The notes beneath the pieces were generated by a model that was not told where the DNA came from, ran no database searches, and was given only the letters and a program-made list of their open reading frames with translations. From the NCBI GenBank assembly GCA_027002665.1, contig JALWZK010000115.1, positions 1 to 6,842 on the forward strand: 6,842 nt of DNA, in the 5' to 3' direction. The stretch is from Campylobacteraceae bacterium (lineage in GTDB: Bacteria > Campylobacterota > Campylobacteria > Campylobacterales > Sulfurovaceae). Below, piece by piece: positions 1 to 6,518 of the stretch (positions within the stretch are counted from its first letter, which is position 1; each line of letters starts with the position of its first letter). The position numbers were made by a program, and so were the translations under genes.

Positions 1-11
1 GGCAAATGTAG

Positions 12-656
12 ATGAGAGCAATGATATTATCAGCAGGTCTTGGAACAAGAATGAGACCATTAACCAACCATACACCAAAACCACTTTTAGAGGTAGGGGG
101 CAAACCTCTAATAGTATGGCATATAGAGAGGCTAAGAGAGGCAGGATTTAGAGAGATAGTTATAAATGTGGCATATTTAGGATATAAGATAATGGACTAT
201 CTTGGAGATGGGAGTAGATATGGAGTTAAGATACTCTATTCAGATGAGCAGAAAGAGGGAGGATTAGAGACAGCAGGTGGGATTATTAAAGCTCTACCAC
301 TATTAAGTGATACCTTTTTAGTTGTTAATGGAGATATTTGGACAGATTATCCATTTAATAGTGAGTTTAGATTAAAAGCTAACTCTCTGGCTCATATTAT
401 TCTTATAGATAATCCTCCTCACAACTTAAAGGGCGATTTTTTATTTAATGGGAAAAGATATACATTCTCTGGAATTGCTTACTACTCAAAGCAGATGTTT
501 AGTAATTTAGAGTATGGAAAGAGAAGATTGGCACCTCTTCTACTCAGGGCGATAGAAGATAATCGATTGACAATGGAGTATTATGGTGGAGAGTGGTATG
601 ATATAGGAACTCCTCAAAGATTAGAGGAGTTGAATAGAATTTTCAGAGACCAGTAA
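12..656 (+). CDS. murU: N-acetylmuramate-1-phosphate uridylyltransferase (MurU-type nucleotidyltransferase)
   Basis: A 214-residue sugar-1-phosphate nucleotidyltransferase. In the MurU family the enzyme joins UTP and MurNAc-1-phosphate to give UDP-MurNAc, the last step of the AmgK/MurU cell-wall recycling route that bypasses MurA. Visible in the sequence are the N-terminal nucleotide-binding loop LSAGLGTRMRPLT (residues 6-18), TPKPLLEVGGKPLI (21-34), GLETAGGIIKALP (84-96), the metal-binding VNGDIWTD (105-112, Asp108) and a C-terminal EWYDIGTPQRLEELN (194-208). The VNGDIWTDYPF segment and the short length (P. putida MurU is a little over 220 residues) favour MurU over longer mannose-1-phosphate or glucose-1-phosphate relatives; a heptose- or hexose-phosphate nucleotidyltransferase is the main alternative. 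The start at 12 is preferred over Met4 because the family begins M-[KR]-A-M-I-L. An in-frame TAG lies at 9-11. No Shine-Dalgarno is visible in the 11 upstream bases, which suggests coupling to an upstream gene outside the window. Confidence 0.82.
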   Translation: MRAMILSAGLGTRMRPLTNHTPKPLLEVGGKPLIVWHIERLREAGFREIVINVAYLGYKIMDYLGDGSRYGVKILYSDEQKEGGLETAGGIIKALPLLSDTFLVVNGDIWTDYPFNSEFRLKANSLAHIILIDNPPHNLKGDFLFNGKRYTFSGIAYYSKQMFSNLEYGKRRLAPLLLRAIEDNRLTMEYYGGEWYDIGTPQRLEELNRIFRDQ

Positions 657-666
657 CTCTATTCGC

Positions 667-1221
667 TTATTTACAGAAATCCAATAACATTCCACCCTTG
701 ACAGACTCATAACTTTCAACTCCAACGAGTCGTTTTACAATCTCTAAACCAAAACAGAGAGCTGTTCCCGGTCCTCTTGAGGTCATTACATTTCCATCTG
801 TTACAACCATCATATCACTTCTATAACCATCTTTTTTAATCTCATTCTCTACACTTGGGTAACATGTATAACTATCTCCTAAGACACCTGCACTATTTAG
901 AGCAAATGGAGCTGCACATATTGCACCTACAACTTTATCTTTTGCTTTAAATTCTCTTAATAGATTTTGAACTCTCTCACTCTCTGCAAGAGCATAGGTT
1001 CCACCCCAACCACCGGGTAGCACTATCATATCAAAATCATCTGCTATAATATTTTTTAATGGAACATCTGCTTTAATAGTTATCCCATTTGCACCCAGCA
1101 CCAACTCATTATCAAGATATGCAACAACAACCTCAATTCCACCTCTTCTCATTACATCAATAAGTGATACCGCTTCAACCTCTTCAAAACCTTCAGCGAG
1201 GGGTAATAGCACTTTTGCCAT
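667..1221 (-). CDS. DJ-1/PfpI family protein (YajL/ThiJ type)
   Basis: A 184-residue cytoplasmic protein of the DJ-1/YajL branch of the class I glutamine-amidotransferase-like superfamily. Family members have been reported as protein chaperones, glyoxalases or deglycases acting on methylglyoxal adducts; the in vivo role is disputed, so none is assigned. The nucleophile elbow VGAICAAP carries the reactive Cys102, and the partner acidic residue is Glu16 in EGFEEVEAV (10-18), aligning with DJ-1 Glu18. LPGGWGG (68-74) and SRGPGTA (148-154) are also family signatures. The start is at 1221: AAAAAAGGA sits 6 nt upstream (1236-1228) and the protein begins MAKVLLPLAEGFEE as relatives do. A longer frame reaching 1323 would overlap the end of msbA and cross the promoter, so it is rejected. 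It has its own extended -10 promoter and converges on murU with a 10-nt gap. Confidence 0.9.
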   Translation of the reverse strand: MAKVLLPLAEGFEEVEAVSLIDVMRRGGIEVVVAYLDNELVLGANGITIKADVPLKNIIADDFDMIVLPGGWGGTYALAESERVQNLLREFKAKDKVVGAICAAPFALNSAGVLGDSYTCYPSVENEIKKDGYRSDMMVVTDGNVMTSRGPGTALCFGLEIVKRLVGVESYESVKGGMLLDFCK

Positions 1222-1251
1222 TCTAATTCCTTTTTTATTATTTTTTATGAA

Positions 1252-1260
1252 ATTATAGCA
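1252..1260 (-). promoter_or_regulatory. Extended -10 promoter of the DJ-1 family gene
   Basis: TGCTATAAT on the minus strand, identical to one of the gdhA boxes, sits in the 70-nt gap after the msbA stop. Initiation is expected near 1245, giving a leader of about 24 nt that contains the AAAAAAGGA ribosome-binding site. No good -35 is seen. The gene can therefore be expressed apart from the msbA operon. Confidence 0.65.
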
Positions 1261-1291
1261 AATTTTAGATGATTCTTGTAACCAAACATGC

Positions 1292-2992
1292 CTACATCTT
1301 AGCCAATTTACGATACTCATCACAACTATTTAATAGATTTTGGTGAGTATCGTTACATACTATCTTCCCATTTTTAAATACCAGAATCCTATCGGCATCC
1401 TCTATGGTGCTTAATCTATGGGCGACCGTTACAGTTATTATATTCTCTCTTAAACTATTTAACGCTTTTTGAATTAGAAGTTCACTCTTATTATCGAGGG
1501 CAGATGTTGCCTCATCGAGAATTAGTAGAGATGGATTTTTATATAATGCCCGAGCTAATGCAATTCTCTGCCTCTGTCCACCAGATAGATTATTTCCATT
1601 TTCACTAAGCACTGTATCTATACCCTTCTCATACTTCTCTATAAACTCCAGAGCATACGCCTTTTTTAGTGCATCTATTACCCTCTCCCTATCCACCTTT
1701 TGACCATAAGCTATATTGTTGGCTACTGTATCATTGAATATATAGACCCTTTGGGTAACAAAAGCTATCTCTTTATGGAGTGAAGTGAGAGTTAGCTCCC
1801 TTATATCAATCCCGTTTATAGTGATAGTTCCACTATCTGCATCATAGAAACGGACTAATAGATTGACAAAGGAGGTCTTTCCTGCTCCACTATCTCCAAC
1901 TAAGGCGATACTATCTCCCTTTTTTATATCAATAGATACTCCATCTATGACTCTCTTATCTTCATAGTTTAAATATACATCTTTAAATACAACTCTATCT
2001 ATTTTACCATTTAATTCTCTATTGCCAGATACCACCGTAGGTTTTATACTCAATAGTTGGTGCATTCTATGGTTTGCAATAACTGCATCTTGAGCCTTAT
2101 TGTAGAGTTTAGAGACCCTCTTAATGGGATTATATAGCATAAATAGAGCCGCAGAGAATGCGAAAAAGGAGCCTACACTCATTCTATCTTCAATCACCTC
2201 CGTTCCACCAATATAGATTACTACTCCAATGGCGACTGAACCCAATATCTCCATAACCGGAGTGGTAAGTGCATTTACTTTAACCTGTTTTATAAGATAT
2301 TTAAATACACTATAGTTTTCCTCTTCAAATTTTTTACTCTCTATGATTTGAGTAGAGTTTGATTTAATAACCTCAATATTGGAAAATATCTCACCCAGTC
2401 GAGATGTCATAATAGATGCACTCTCTTGGGATAGTTTAGAGTATTTTTTCATCTTTTTGGCAAGTCTGCTAAGTGGAAAGAGTGATAGAGGCATAATAAT
2501 TAAAAAATATAGAGCCAACTTTGGACTCTCATATATCACATAGATAGTAAGTGCCACTATGGTTAAACTCTCTCGAATAAAATTTGGAATTATTGTTGTT
2601 ACAACATTTTGGATACGAGTTATATCATTTGTTACTCTCGATAGAATCTCTCCAGAGTGCATACTATTGAAAAAGGCTATATCTTGATATATTAGATGAT
2701 TTACAAGATTATCTCTCAATTTTCTAACCACATCAAGTCCAATATATGACATATAGTAGGTTTGGATATACTGTCCTATTCCCTTAATTGAGAAGATAAC
2801 TATTAATAGAAAAGGGATAATAGATAGCATAGTGGCATCTTTTGCTACAAATATATTGTCTAAGGTGGGTTTTATAATCTGTGCAGTTCCCGCTGTTCCA
2901 ATGGCAACAGCTAACATTCCAACTATGGCAAATATAAACTCTCTCTTATAATCTATTAAGTAGGGGATATAGTGTCTAAATAGATTTCTCAA
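1292..2992 (-). CDS. msbA: MsbA-type lipid A/lipopolysaccharide ABC exporter (fused permease-ATPase)
   Basis: A 566-residue ABC half-transporter, expected to act as a homodimer in the inner membrane. The N-terminal part has about six hydrophobic segments (near 19-40, 57-78, 139-155, 159-176, 247-263 and 274-290). The C-terminal ATPase shows an A-loop Tyr343, Walker A GDSGAGKT (366-373), Q-loop Gln414, signature LSGGQ (469-473), Walker B LLILDE with Glu494, D-loop SALD (497-500) and switch His525, so it looks catalytically intact. Length and architecture match MsbA, which flips core-lipid A; the membrane domain does not resemble Campylobacter PglK from memory, but another lipid or multidrug exporter of this subfamily cannot be excluded. 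The start is TTG at 2992, whose bases TTGA overlap the apaH TGA stop. A TAA lies two codons upstream, and the next in-frame ATG (codon 26) would cut into the first membrane segment. The Shine-Dalgarno is weak, so translation is probably coupled to apaH. Confidence 0.85.
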   Translation of the reverse strand: MRNLFRHYIPYLIDYKREFIFAIVGMLAVAIGTAGTAQIIKPTLDNIFVAKDATMLSIIPFLLIVIFSIKGIGQYIQTYYMSYIGLDVVRKLRDNLVNHLIYQDIAFFNSMHSGEILSRVTNDITRIQNVVTTIIPNFIRESLTIVALTIYVIYESPKLALYFLIIMPLSLFPLSRLAKKMKKYSKLSQESASIMTSRLGEIFSNIEVIKSNSTQIIESKKFEEENYSVFKYLIKQVKVNALTTPVMEILGSVAIGVVIYIGGTEVIEDRMSVGSFFAFSAALFMLYNPIKRVSKLYNKAQDAVIANHRMHQLLSIKPTVVSGNRELNGKIDRVVFKDVYLNYEDKRVIDGVSIDIKKGDSIALVGDSGAGKTSFVNLLVRFYDADSGTITINGIDIRELTLTSLHKEIAFVTQRVYIFNDTVANNIAYGQKVDRERVIDALKKAYALEFIEKYEKGIDTVLSENGNNLSGGQRQRIALARALYKNPSLLILDEATSALDNKSELLIQKALNSLRENIITVTVAHRLSTIEDADRILVFKNGKIVCNDTHQNLLNSCDEYRKLAKM

Positions 2993-3807
2993 CTCTTACC
3001 ACACTTAACTTGAACTGCTTTAACTTTCTTTGTATCTAATCTAACTCCTGTCAATTCTCTCCCCCAGAGACATCCACTATCCAGACATAAAACCTCACCA
3101 TTATAGAAGTAGCCCAGAGTTGACCAGTGACCAAATATAATCTTCTGTTTAATAGAACGCCTATTTGGACACTTAAACCAAGGTTTTAACCCCTTATCCA
3201 TTTTGGAGTTAGTTGGTTTTCCTTTTTGATAAAAGTCTAATTTGCCACTATTATCACAGAATCTCATTCTGGTGAATGAGCTTAATATATATCTCTCTCT
3301 ATCCAATTCAGATAGGTTTTTATTAAAAAAATTGGGACTTCTCTTAAACATACTACTAAGCCACGATTTTGCATTGGAGGATTGTAACCTCTTCTCAATA
3401 GTGGAGGCATATTTAATCGCCATTTTTAAATCAAATTGTGGAGATATACCCGCATGTGACATTATACAGTTCAACTTCTTATCCCATACCACAAATGGCT
3501 TGTGCCTCAACCAATTTATCAATTTTTTGGCTTTTTTAGATTTCAATATAGGCTCTATTGTCGGATTTGACCTCTTTATACCATAGTATGAGGCGATAAG
3601 TGATATATCGTGATTACCTAAGACTATCTTAGTAGATTTATCTATGGAGTATAGATACTCTAAGACCTCGAGAGATTTATCTCCCCTATTTACCAAATCT
3701 CCAACTAACCATAAAGTATCCTCTTTAGGCTTAAACTTTATCTTTTTAAGTAATTTTCTTAGCGAATCATAACACCCCTGAATATCTCCTACTGCCCAAA
3801 CTGCCAC
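2989..3807 (-). CDS. apaH: Symmetrical bis(5'-nucleosyl)-tetraphosphatase (diadenosine tetraphosphatase)
   Basis: A 272-residue metallophosphatase that splits Ap4A into two ADP; in E. coli ApaH also removes Np4N caps from RNA. Motifs (numbered from the GTG start) are GDIQGC (7-12), GDLVNRG (36-42), GNHD (64-67), SHAGI (117-121), FTRMRFC (178-184), FGHW (225-228) and LDSGCLWG (242-249), all matching ApaH rather than the wider PPP phosphatases; E. coli ApaH is of similar length. The first motif has Gln where E. coli has the metal-binding His (GDVHGC); from memory GDxQGC is common in other ApaH proteins, so this is not a sign of inactivity. The frame could start at TTG 3813, which overlaps the upstream TGA as TTGA, but the GAGGA at 3818-3814 would then almost touch the start. 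GTG at 3807 has a 6-nt spacing and gives the family-like MAVWAVGDIQGC, so it is preferred. It is third of four tightly packed genes. Confidence 0.93.
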   Translation of the reverse strand: MAVWAVGDIQGCYDSLRKLLKKIKFKPKEDTLWLVGDLVNRGDKSLEVLEYLYSIDKSTKIVLGNHDISLIASYYGIKRSNPTIEPILKSKKAKKLINWLRHKPFVVWDKKLNCIMSHAGISPQFDLKMAIKYASTIEKRLQSSNAKSWLSSMFKRSPNFFNKNLSELDRERYILSSFTRMRFCDNSGKLDFYQKGKPTNSKMDKGLKPWFKCPNRRSIKQKIIFGHWSTLGYFYNGEVLCLDSGCLWGRELTGVRLDTKKVKAVQVKCGKS

Positions 3808-3809
3808 TC

Positions 3810-4289
3810 TCAATCCTCGCTTAATATTTTTCGATATATCTCAATCTTATCTGAGAGTGACATTTTAGCATAAGCAGTTGAAGGGGAGGGGAGATAGAAA
3901 GTTTGAATATCTAAGTAGTCATAGTGTATCTTATAGAGTCTCTCTGCCAATCTTCCTGTAAATGCAATCTTCTCAATAGTTGGATACTCTTCAAGAAGAG
4001 AGGGAATATCATTTACCTCAATATCTTCTAAAGAGCTATCTAATGAGTTCTCTCTACTACAACTCCTTACCATATCCCATAGAGCAGTTTTAGAGCGTTT
4101 CAGTAGCCAAATCTTCTGGTCGATATTATTTATTGGATAGCCTGTAATAGTTGATAGTATCTTCCAAAACTGATTTCGCTTATGGGCATAGTAGAAACCA
4201 TTTTTAAATGAGTCGATAGATGGGAATGAGCCTAAGATTAAAATTTTACTATCATTAAAAACTATTGGTTTAAATGGGTGGTTTAACAT
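3810..4289 (-). CDS. Hypoxanthine (deoxyinosine)-DNA glycosylase, UDG superfamily family 6
   Basis: A 159-residue single-domain DNA repair enzyme. Family 6 of the uracil-DNA glycosylase superfamily excises hypoxanthine, the product of adenine deamination, starting base-excision repair. Motif 1 is GSFPS (20-24), in the place of the GxDPG/GINPG of other UDG families. It is followed by the family-specific YYAHKRNQFW (33-42), whose Asn39 matches in position the Asn described for the Methanosarcina barkeri enzyme. The C-terminal DNA-binding loop is LPSPSTAYA (133-141). The full length looks normal for the family. The ATG at 4289 has AAGGA at 4301-4297, 7 nt away, made from the last codons of mlaF (Lys-Asp-stop). 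The spacing is 3 nt from mlaF and 2 nt to apaH, so co-transcription is likely. Mug/TDG-like activity on uracil or mismatches is an alternative, less likely from the motifs. Confidence 0.85.
   Translation of the reverse strand: MLNHPFKPIVFNDSKILILGSFPSIDSFKNGFYYAHKRNQFWKILSTITGYPINNIDQKIWLLKRSKTALWDMVRSCSRENSLDSSLEDIEVNDIPSLLEEYPTIEKIAFTGRLAERLYKIHYDYLDIQTFYLPSPSTAYAKMSLSDKIEIYRKILSED
3814..3818 (-). promoter_or_regulatory. Ribosome-binding site deciding the GTG start of apaH
   Basis: GAGGA on the minus strand, within the last codons of the glycosylase gene, is 6 nt from GTG 3807 but effectively adjacent to the alternative TTG 3813. The spacing supports GTG. Confidence 0.65.
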
Positions 4290-4292
4290 TTA

Positions 4293-5081
4293 TTAATCCT
4301 TAAACTGTATTGGTCCATCTTTACTCCCACTTAAAAACTGTTGAACATATGGGTTTGAGCTATTTTTAAATGCGAGATTGTCTGCCCACTCAATAATCTC
4401 TCCCTCAAATAGAAAGGCTAAGAAGTCTGCACACTTAAAACTCTCTTTCATATCATGAGTAATTAAGACAGAAGTTACACCTAACTCTATCTGGAGTTTT
4501 ATTATTAGTTGTGTAATAAGGTCACTTGTAATTGGGTCTAATCCACTTGTTGGCTCATCATAGAGTATTATCTTAGGTTGCATAATAATCGCTCTTGCAA
4601 GTCCTGCTCTCTTTCTCATACCTCCACTTAACTCATTTGGAAATAGTTTTGCTACCCTCTTAGCATCAAGTCCTGTCATAGTAAGCATCTCCATAACCCG
4701 CTTCTCAACCTCCTTGTTGGAGAGTTTAAAGTGTTCTCGCAGGGGAAAGGCTACATTATCAAATATATTCATACTATCAAACATAGCTCCATCTTGAAAT
4801 AGAAAACCTATATTTTTTCTGACCTCTCTAAGTTCATTCTCACTACATGTAGCCACATTTATTCCATTGACAAATATATCCCCTCTTGTCGGTTTCATAA
4901 GTCCAACTATATGTTTAATAATTGTGGACTTTCCACTACCAGAGAGTCCCAAGATTACTGTGGTTGAGCCTTTTGGAAAGATGAGGTTTACATCTTTTAA
5001 AACCTCTTTAGTTCCAAAGATTTTTTGTAATCCCTCTATTTTTATTAGAGGGTTTTCTAAATCAAATTTTCGATTTAACAT
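4293..5081 (-). CDS. mlaF: MlaF-type ABC transporter ATP-binding protein (phospholipid transport)
   Basis: A 262-residue soluble ATPase of the MlaF/Ttg2A family, which powers the inner-membrane MlaFEDB complex moving phospholipids between inner and outer membranes. Motifs: Walker A GLSGSGKS (45-52), Q-loop Gln96, signature LSGGMRKR (151-158; the GGM form is typical of this family rather than GGQ), Walker B IILYDE with Glu176, D-loop SGLD (179-182) and switch His209. The C-terminal NPYVQQFL...DGPIQF (243-260) matches the MlaF tail that packs against the partner subunit in the dimer. The permease MlaE and substrate-binding MlaD are not in the window although they usually adjoin mlaF; the Campylobacter equivalent is iamA next to iamB. 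The ATG at 5081 follows directly on an in-frame TAG. AAAAGG (5098-5093) is 11 nt upstream, longer than ideal. It lies 25 nt after gdhA and 3 nt before the glycosylase gene. Confidence 0.85.
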   Translation of the reverse strand: MLNRKFDLENPLIKIEGLQKIFGTKEVLKDVNLIFPKGSTTVILGLSGSGKSTIIKHIVGLMKPTRGDIFVNGINVATCSENELREVRKNIGFLFQDGAMFDSMNIFDNVAFPLREHFKLSNKEVEKRVMEMLTMTGLDAKRVAKLFPNELSGGMRKRAGLARAIIMQPKIILYDEPTSGLDPITSDLITQLIIKLQIELGVTSVLITHDMKESFKCADFLAFLFEGEIIEWADNLAFKNSSNPYVQQFLSGSKDGPIQFKD

Positions 5082-5105
5082 CTATGGTGTTGCCTTTTAA
5101 TTTTA

Positions 5106-5111
5106 ATTATA
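5106..5111 (-). promoter_or_regulatory. Possible internal -10 box before mlaF
   Basis: TATAAT overlaps the gdhA stop codon and would start transcription near 5099, about 18 nt before mlaF. There is no TG extension and no recognisable -35 at 17 bp (TTCTAT), so chance occurrence in AT-rich DNA is quite possible. Confidence 0.25.
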
Positions 5112-6468
5112 TTGAGCCTTGCTCTATCATAGAATCGGCAACCCGTTTAAATCCAGCAATATTTGCTCCTACCATTAAATCGCCTTTACAATCAAACTCA
5201 ATAGATGTATCATATACTATATCAAAGATATTACGCATAATCTGATGAAGTTTTATATCAACCTCTGCAAATGTCCATCTCTGCATACTCGCATTTTGAC
5301 TCATCTCCAATTGAGAAGTGGCAACCCCTCCCGCATTGGCAGCTTTACCCGGACTAAATAGAATACCCTTCTCTTTAATAAAATCTATTGCATCAGGTGT
5401 GGTTGGCATATTTGCCCCCTCATTAATAAGCTTACACCCATTTTTATATAGTGCTTTAACATCGGTTAAGGTTAGCTCATTTTGAGTAGCACTTGGAAAT
5501 GCAATATCGCACGGAATATGCCACACTGCATGTCCCCCTTTTGGATATTTATTAACAGGTATATAGATGGCATCATGATGAATCTCTGCATAAACCTCTA
5601 AGCTTTGACGAGTAATCTCTTTAATTGCTTTTAGAGTAGTTAAATCTATCCCTTTTTTATGATATATAGTGCCTCTACTATCTGAACATGCTACAGGTTT
5701 GGCACCGAAATAGTATAATTTCTCTATTGTATATATTGCCACATTTCCAGAACCCGAAACTGTGCATATCTTATTTTGTAAACTATCATCATTTGCATTT
5801 AGATAATTTTCTGCAAAATAGACAGAGCCGTAACCAGTAGCCTCTTTTCTTGCCTTAGAGCCACCCCAATTAACACCTTTGCCTGTCAATACTCCATCAA
5901 ACTTATTTGTAATTTTTCGATACTGTCCATAGAGATATCCAATCTCTTTTGAACCAACTCCAATATCTCCAGCTGGAATATCCGTATCTTTACCAATATG
6001 TCTATATAACTCCAACATAAAAGCTTGACAAAATTTCATAATCTCATTTTCACTTTTACCCTTAGGGTCAAAATTACTTCCACCCTTTCCGCCGCCAATA
6101 CCTAAGTCGGTTAAAGCATTTTTAAAAATCTGTTCAAATCCTAAAAATTTAACAATTCCAAGATTTACGCTGGGGTGAAATCTAAGCCCACCCTTATATG
6201 GTCCAAGTGTCGAGTTAAACTGCACTCTATAACCCAGATTTGTCTCTATCTTTCCCTTATCATTTAACCAATTAACCTTAAATATTACTGTTCTCTCAGG
6301 AACAACTATCCTCTGGAGTATATTATATTCTAAATATCGCGAATCTTCATTTAGTAGAGGTAGTAGTGAAAATAACACCTCATTTACTGCCTGATAGAAC
6401 TCATTTTGACCCGGACTACACTTCTTAATATGTTCCAATACCTTTTCTACTTGTTGTGAAGGTTTCAA
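5107..6468 (-). CDS. gdhA: NADP-type glutamate dehydrogenase
   Basis: A 453-residue hexameric-type glutamate dehydrogenase (E. coli GdhA has 447) that reductively aminates 2-oxoglutarate with ammonium to glutamate in the cytoplasm. Substrate-site sequences are YKGGLRFHP (91-99), GIGGGKGGSNFDPKGKS (123-139) with catalytic Lys128, and PAGDIGVG (165-172) with Asp168. The dinucleotide fold carries SGSGNVA (238-244), and the second-strand end CSDSRG (261-266) has Ser264 after Asp263, typical of NADP(H) rather than NAD preference. The tail LMVGANIAGFKRVADSM is also standard. A small oddity is RKEATGYG (207-214), where many homologues have RPEATGYG or RTEATGYG. The start is TTG at 6468 with AAGGA at 6480-6476, 7 nt away. 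Two extended -10 boxes lie just upstream. It probably heads the operon running through mlaF to msbA. Confidence 0.96.
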   Translation of the reverse strand: MKPSQQVEKVLEHIKKCSPGQNEFYQAVNEVLFSLLPLLNEDSRYLEYNILQRIVVPERTVIFKVNWLNDKGKIETNLGYRVQFNSTLGPYKGGLRFHPSVNLGIVKFLGFEQIFKNALTDLGIGGGKGGSNFDPKGKSENEIMKFCQAFMLELYRHIGKDTDIPAGDIGVGSKEIGYLYGQYRKITNKFDGVLTGKGVNWGGSKARKEATGYGSVYFAENYLNANDDSLQNKICTVSGSGNVAIYTIEKLYYFGAKPVACSDSRGTIYHKKGIDLTTLKAIKEITRQSLEVYAEIHHDAIYIPVNKYPKGGHAVWHIPCDIAFPSATQNELTLTDVKALYKNGCKLINEGANMPTTPDAIDFIKEKGILFSPGKAANAGGVATSQLEMSQNASMQRWTFAEVDIKLHQIMRNIFDIVYDTSIEFDCKGDLMVGANIAGFKRVADSMIEQGSI

Positions 6469-6475
6469 AGTTTAT

Positions 6476-6480
6476 TCCTT
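6476..6480 (-). promoter_or_regulatory. Ribosome-binding site deciding the TTG start of gdhA
   Basis: AAGGA on the minus strand lies 7 nt before TTG 6468. No in-frame ATG is nearby; the next Met in the protein is far inside the conserved domain (residue 144), so TTG is the real start. Confidence 0.75.
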
Positions 6481-6497
6481 AAATTAAAATAAACCAA

Positions 6498-6518
6498 ATT
6501 ATACCATATATTATAGCA
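6498..6518 (-). promoter_or_regulatory. Tandem extended -10 boxes for gdhA
   Basis: Two perfect extended -10 sequences on the minus strand, TGCTATAAT (6518-6510) and TGGTATAAT (6506-6498), are 12 bp apart. The first includes the stop codon of the small upstream gene. Neither has a convincing -35, as is usual in Campylobacterota. Expected starts are near 6503 and 6491, giving leaders of about 35 and 23 nt before the TTG start of gdhA. Confidence 0.6.

Noticed and set aside
632..664. GAATAGA/TCTATTC inverted repeat as a terminator between murU and the DJ-1 gene
   Set aside because: Only a 7-bp AT-rich stem with a 19-nt loop and no T-run after it on either strand, so it is not a convincing intrinsic terminator.
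1292..2992. Assignment of the exporter as PglK (N-glycan flippase)
   Set aside because: Similar length and ATPase domain, but the membrane domain does not resemble what I recall of Campylobacter PglK, and no glycosylation genes are nearby.
3242..3586. 114-codon open frame on the plus strand
   Set aside because: It lies antisense inside apaH, whose motifs are intact. The product is a low-complexity Leu/Asn/Ile-rich sequence with no family features.
4867..5100. 77-codon open frame on the plus strand
   Set aside because: Antisense to the N-terminal, Walker A-bearing part of mlaF; no recognisable domain.
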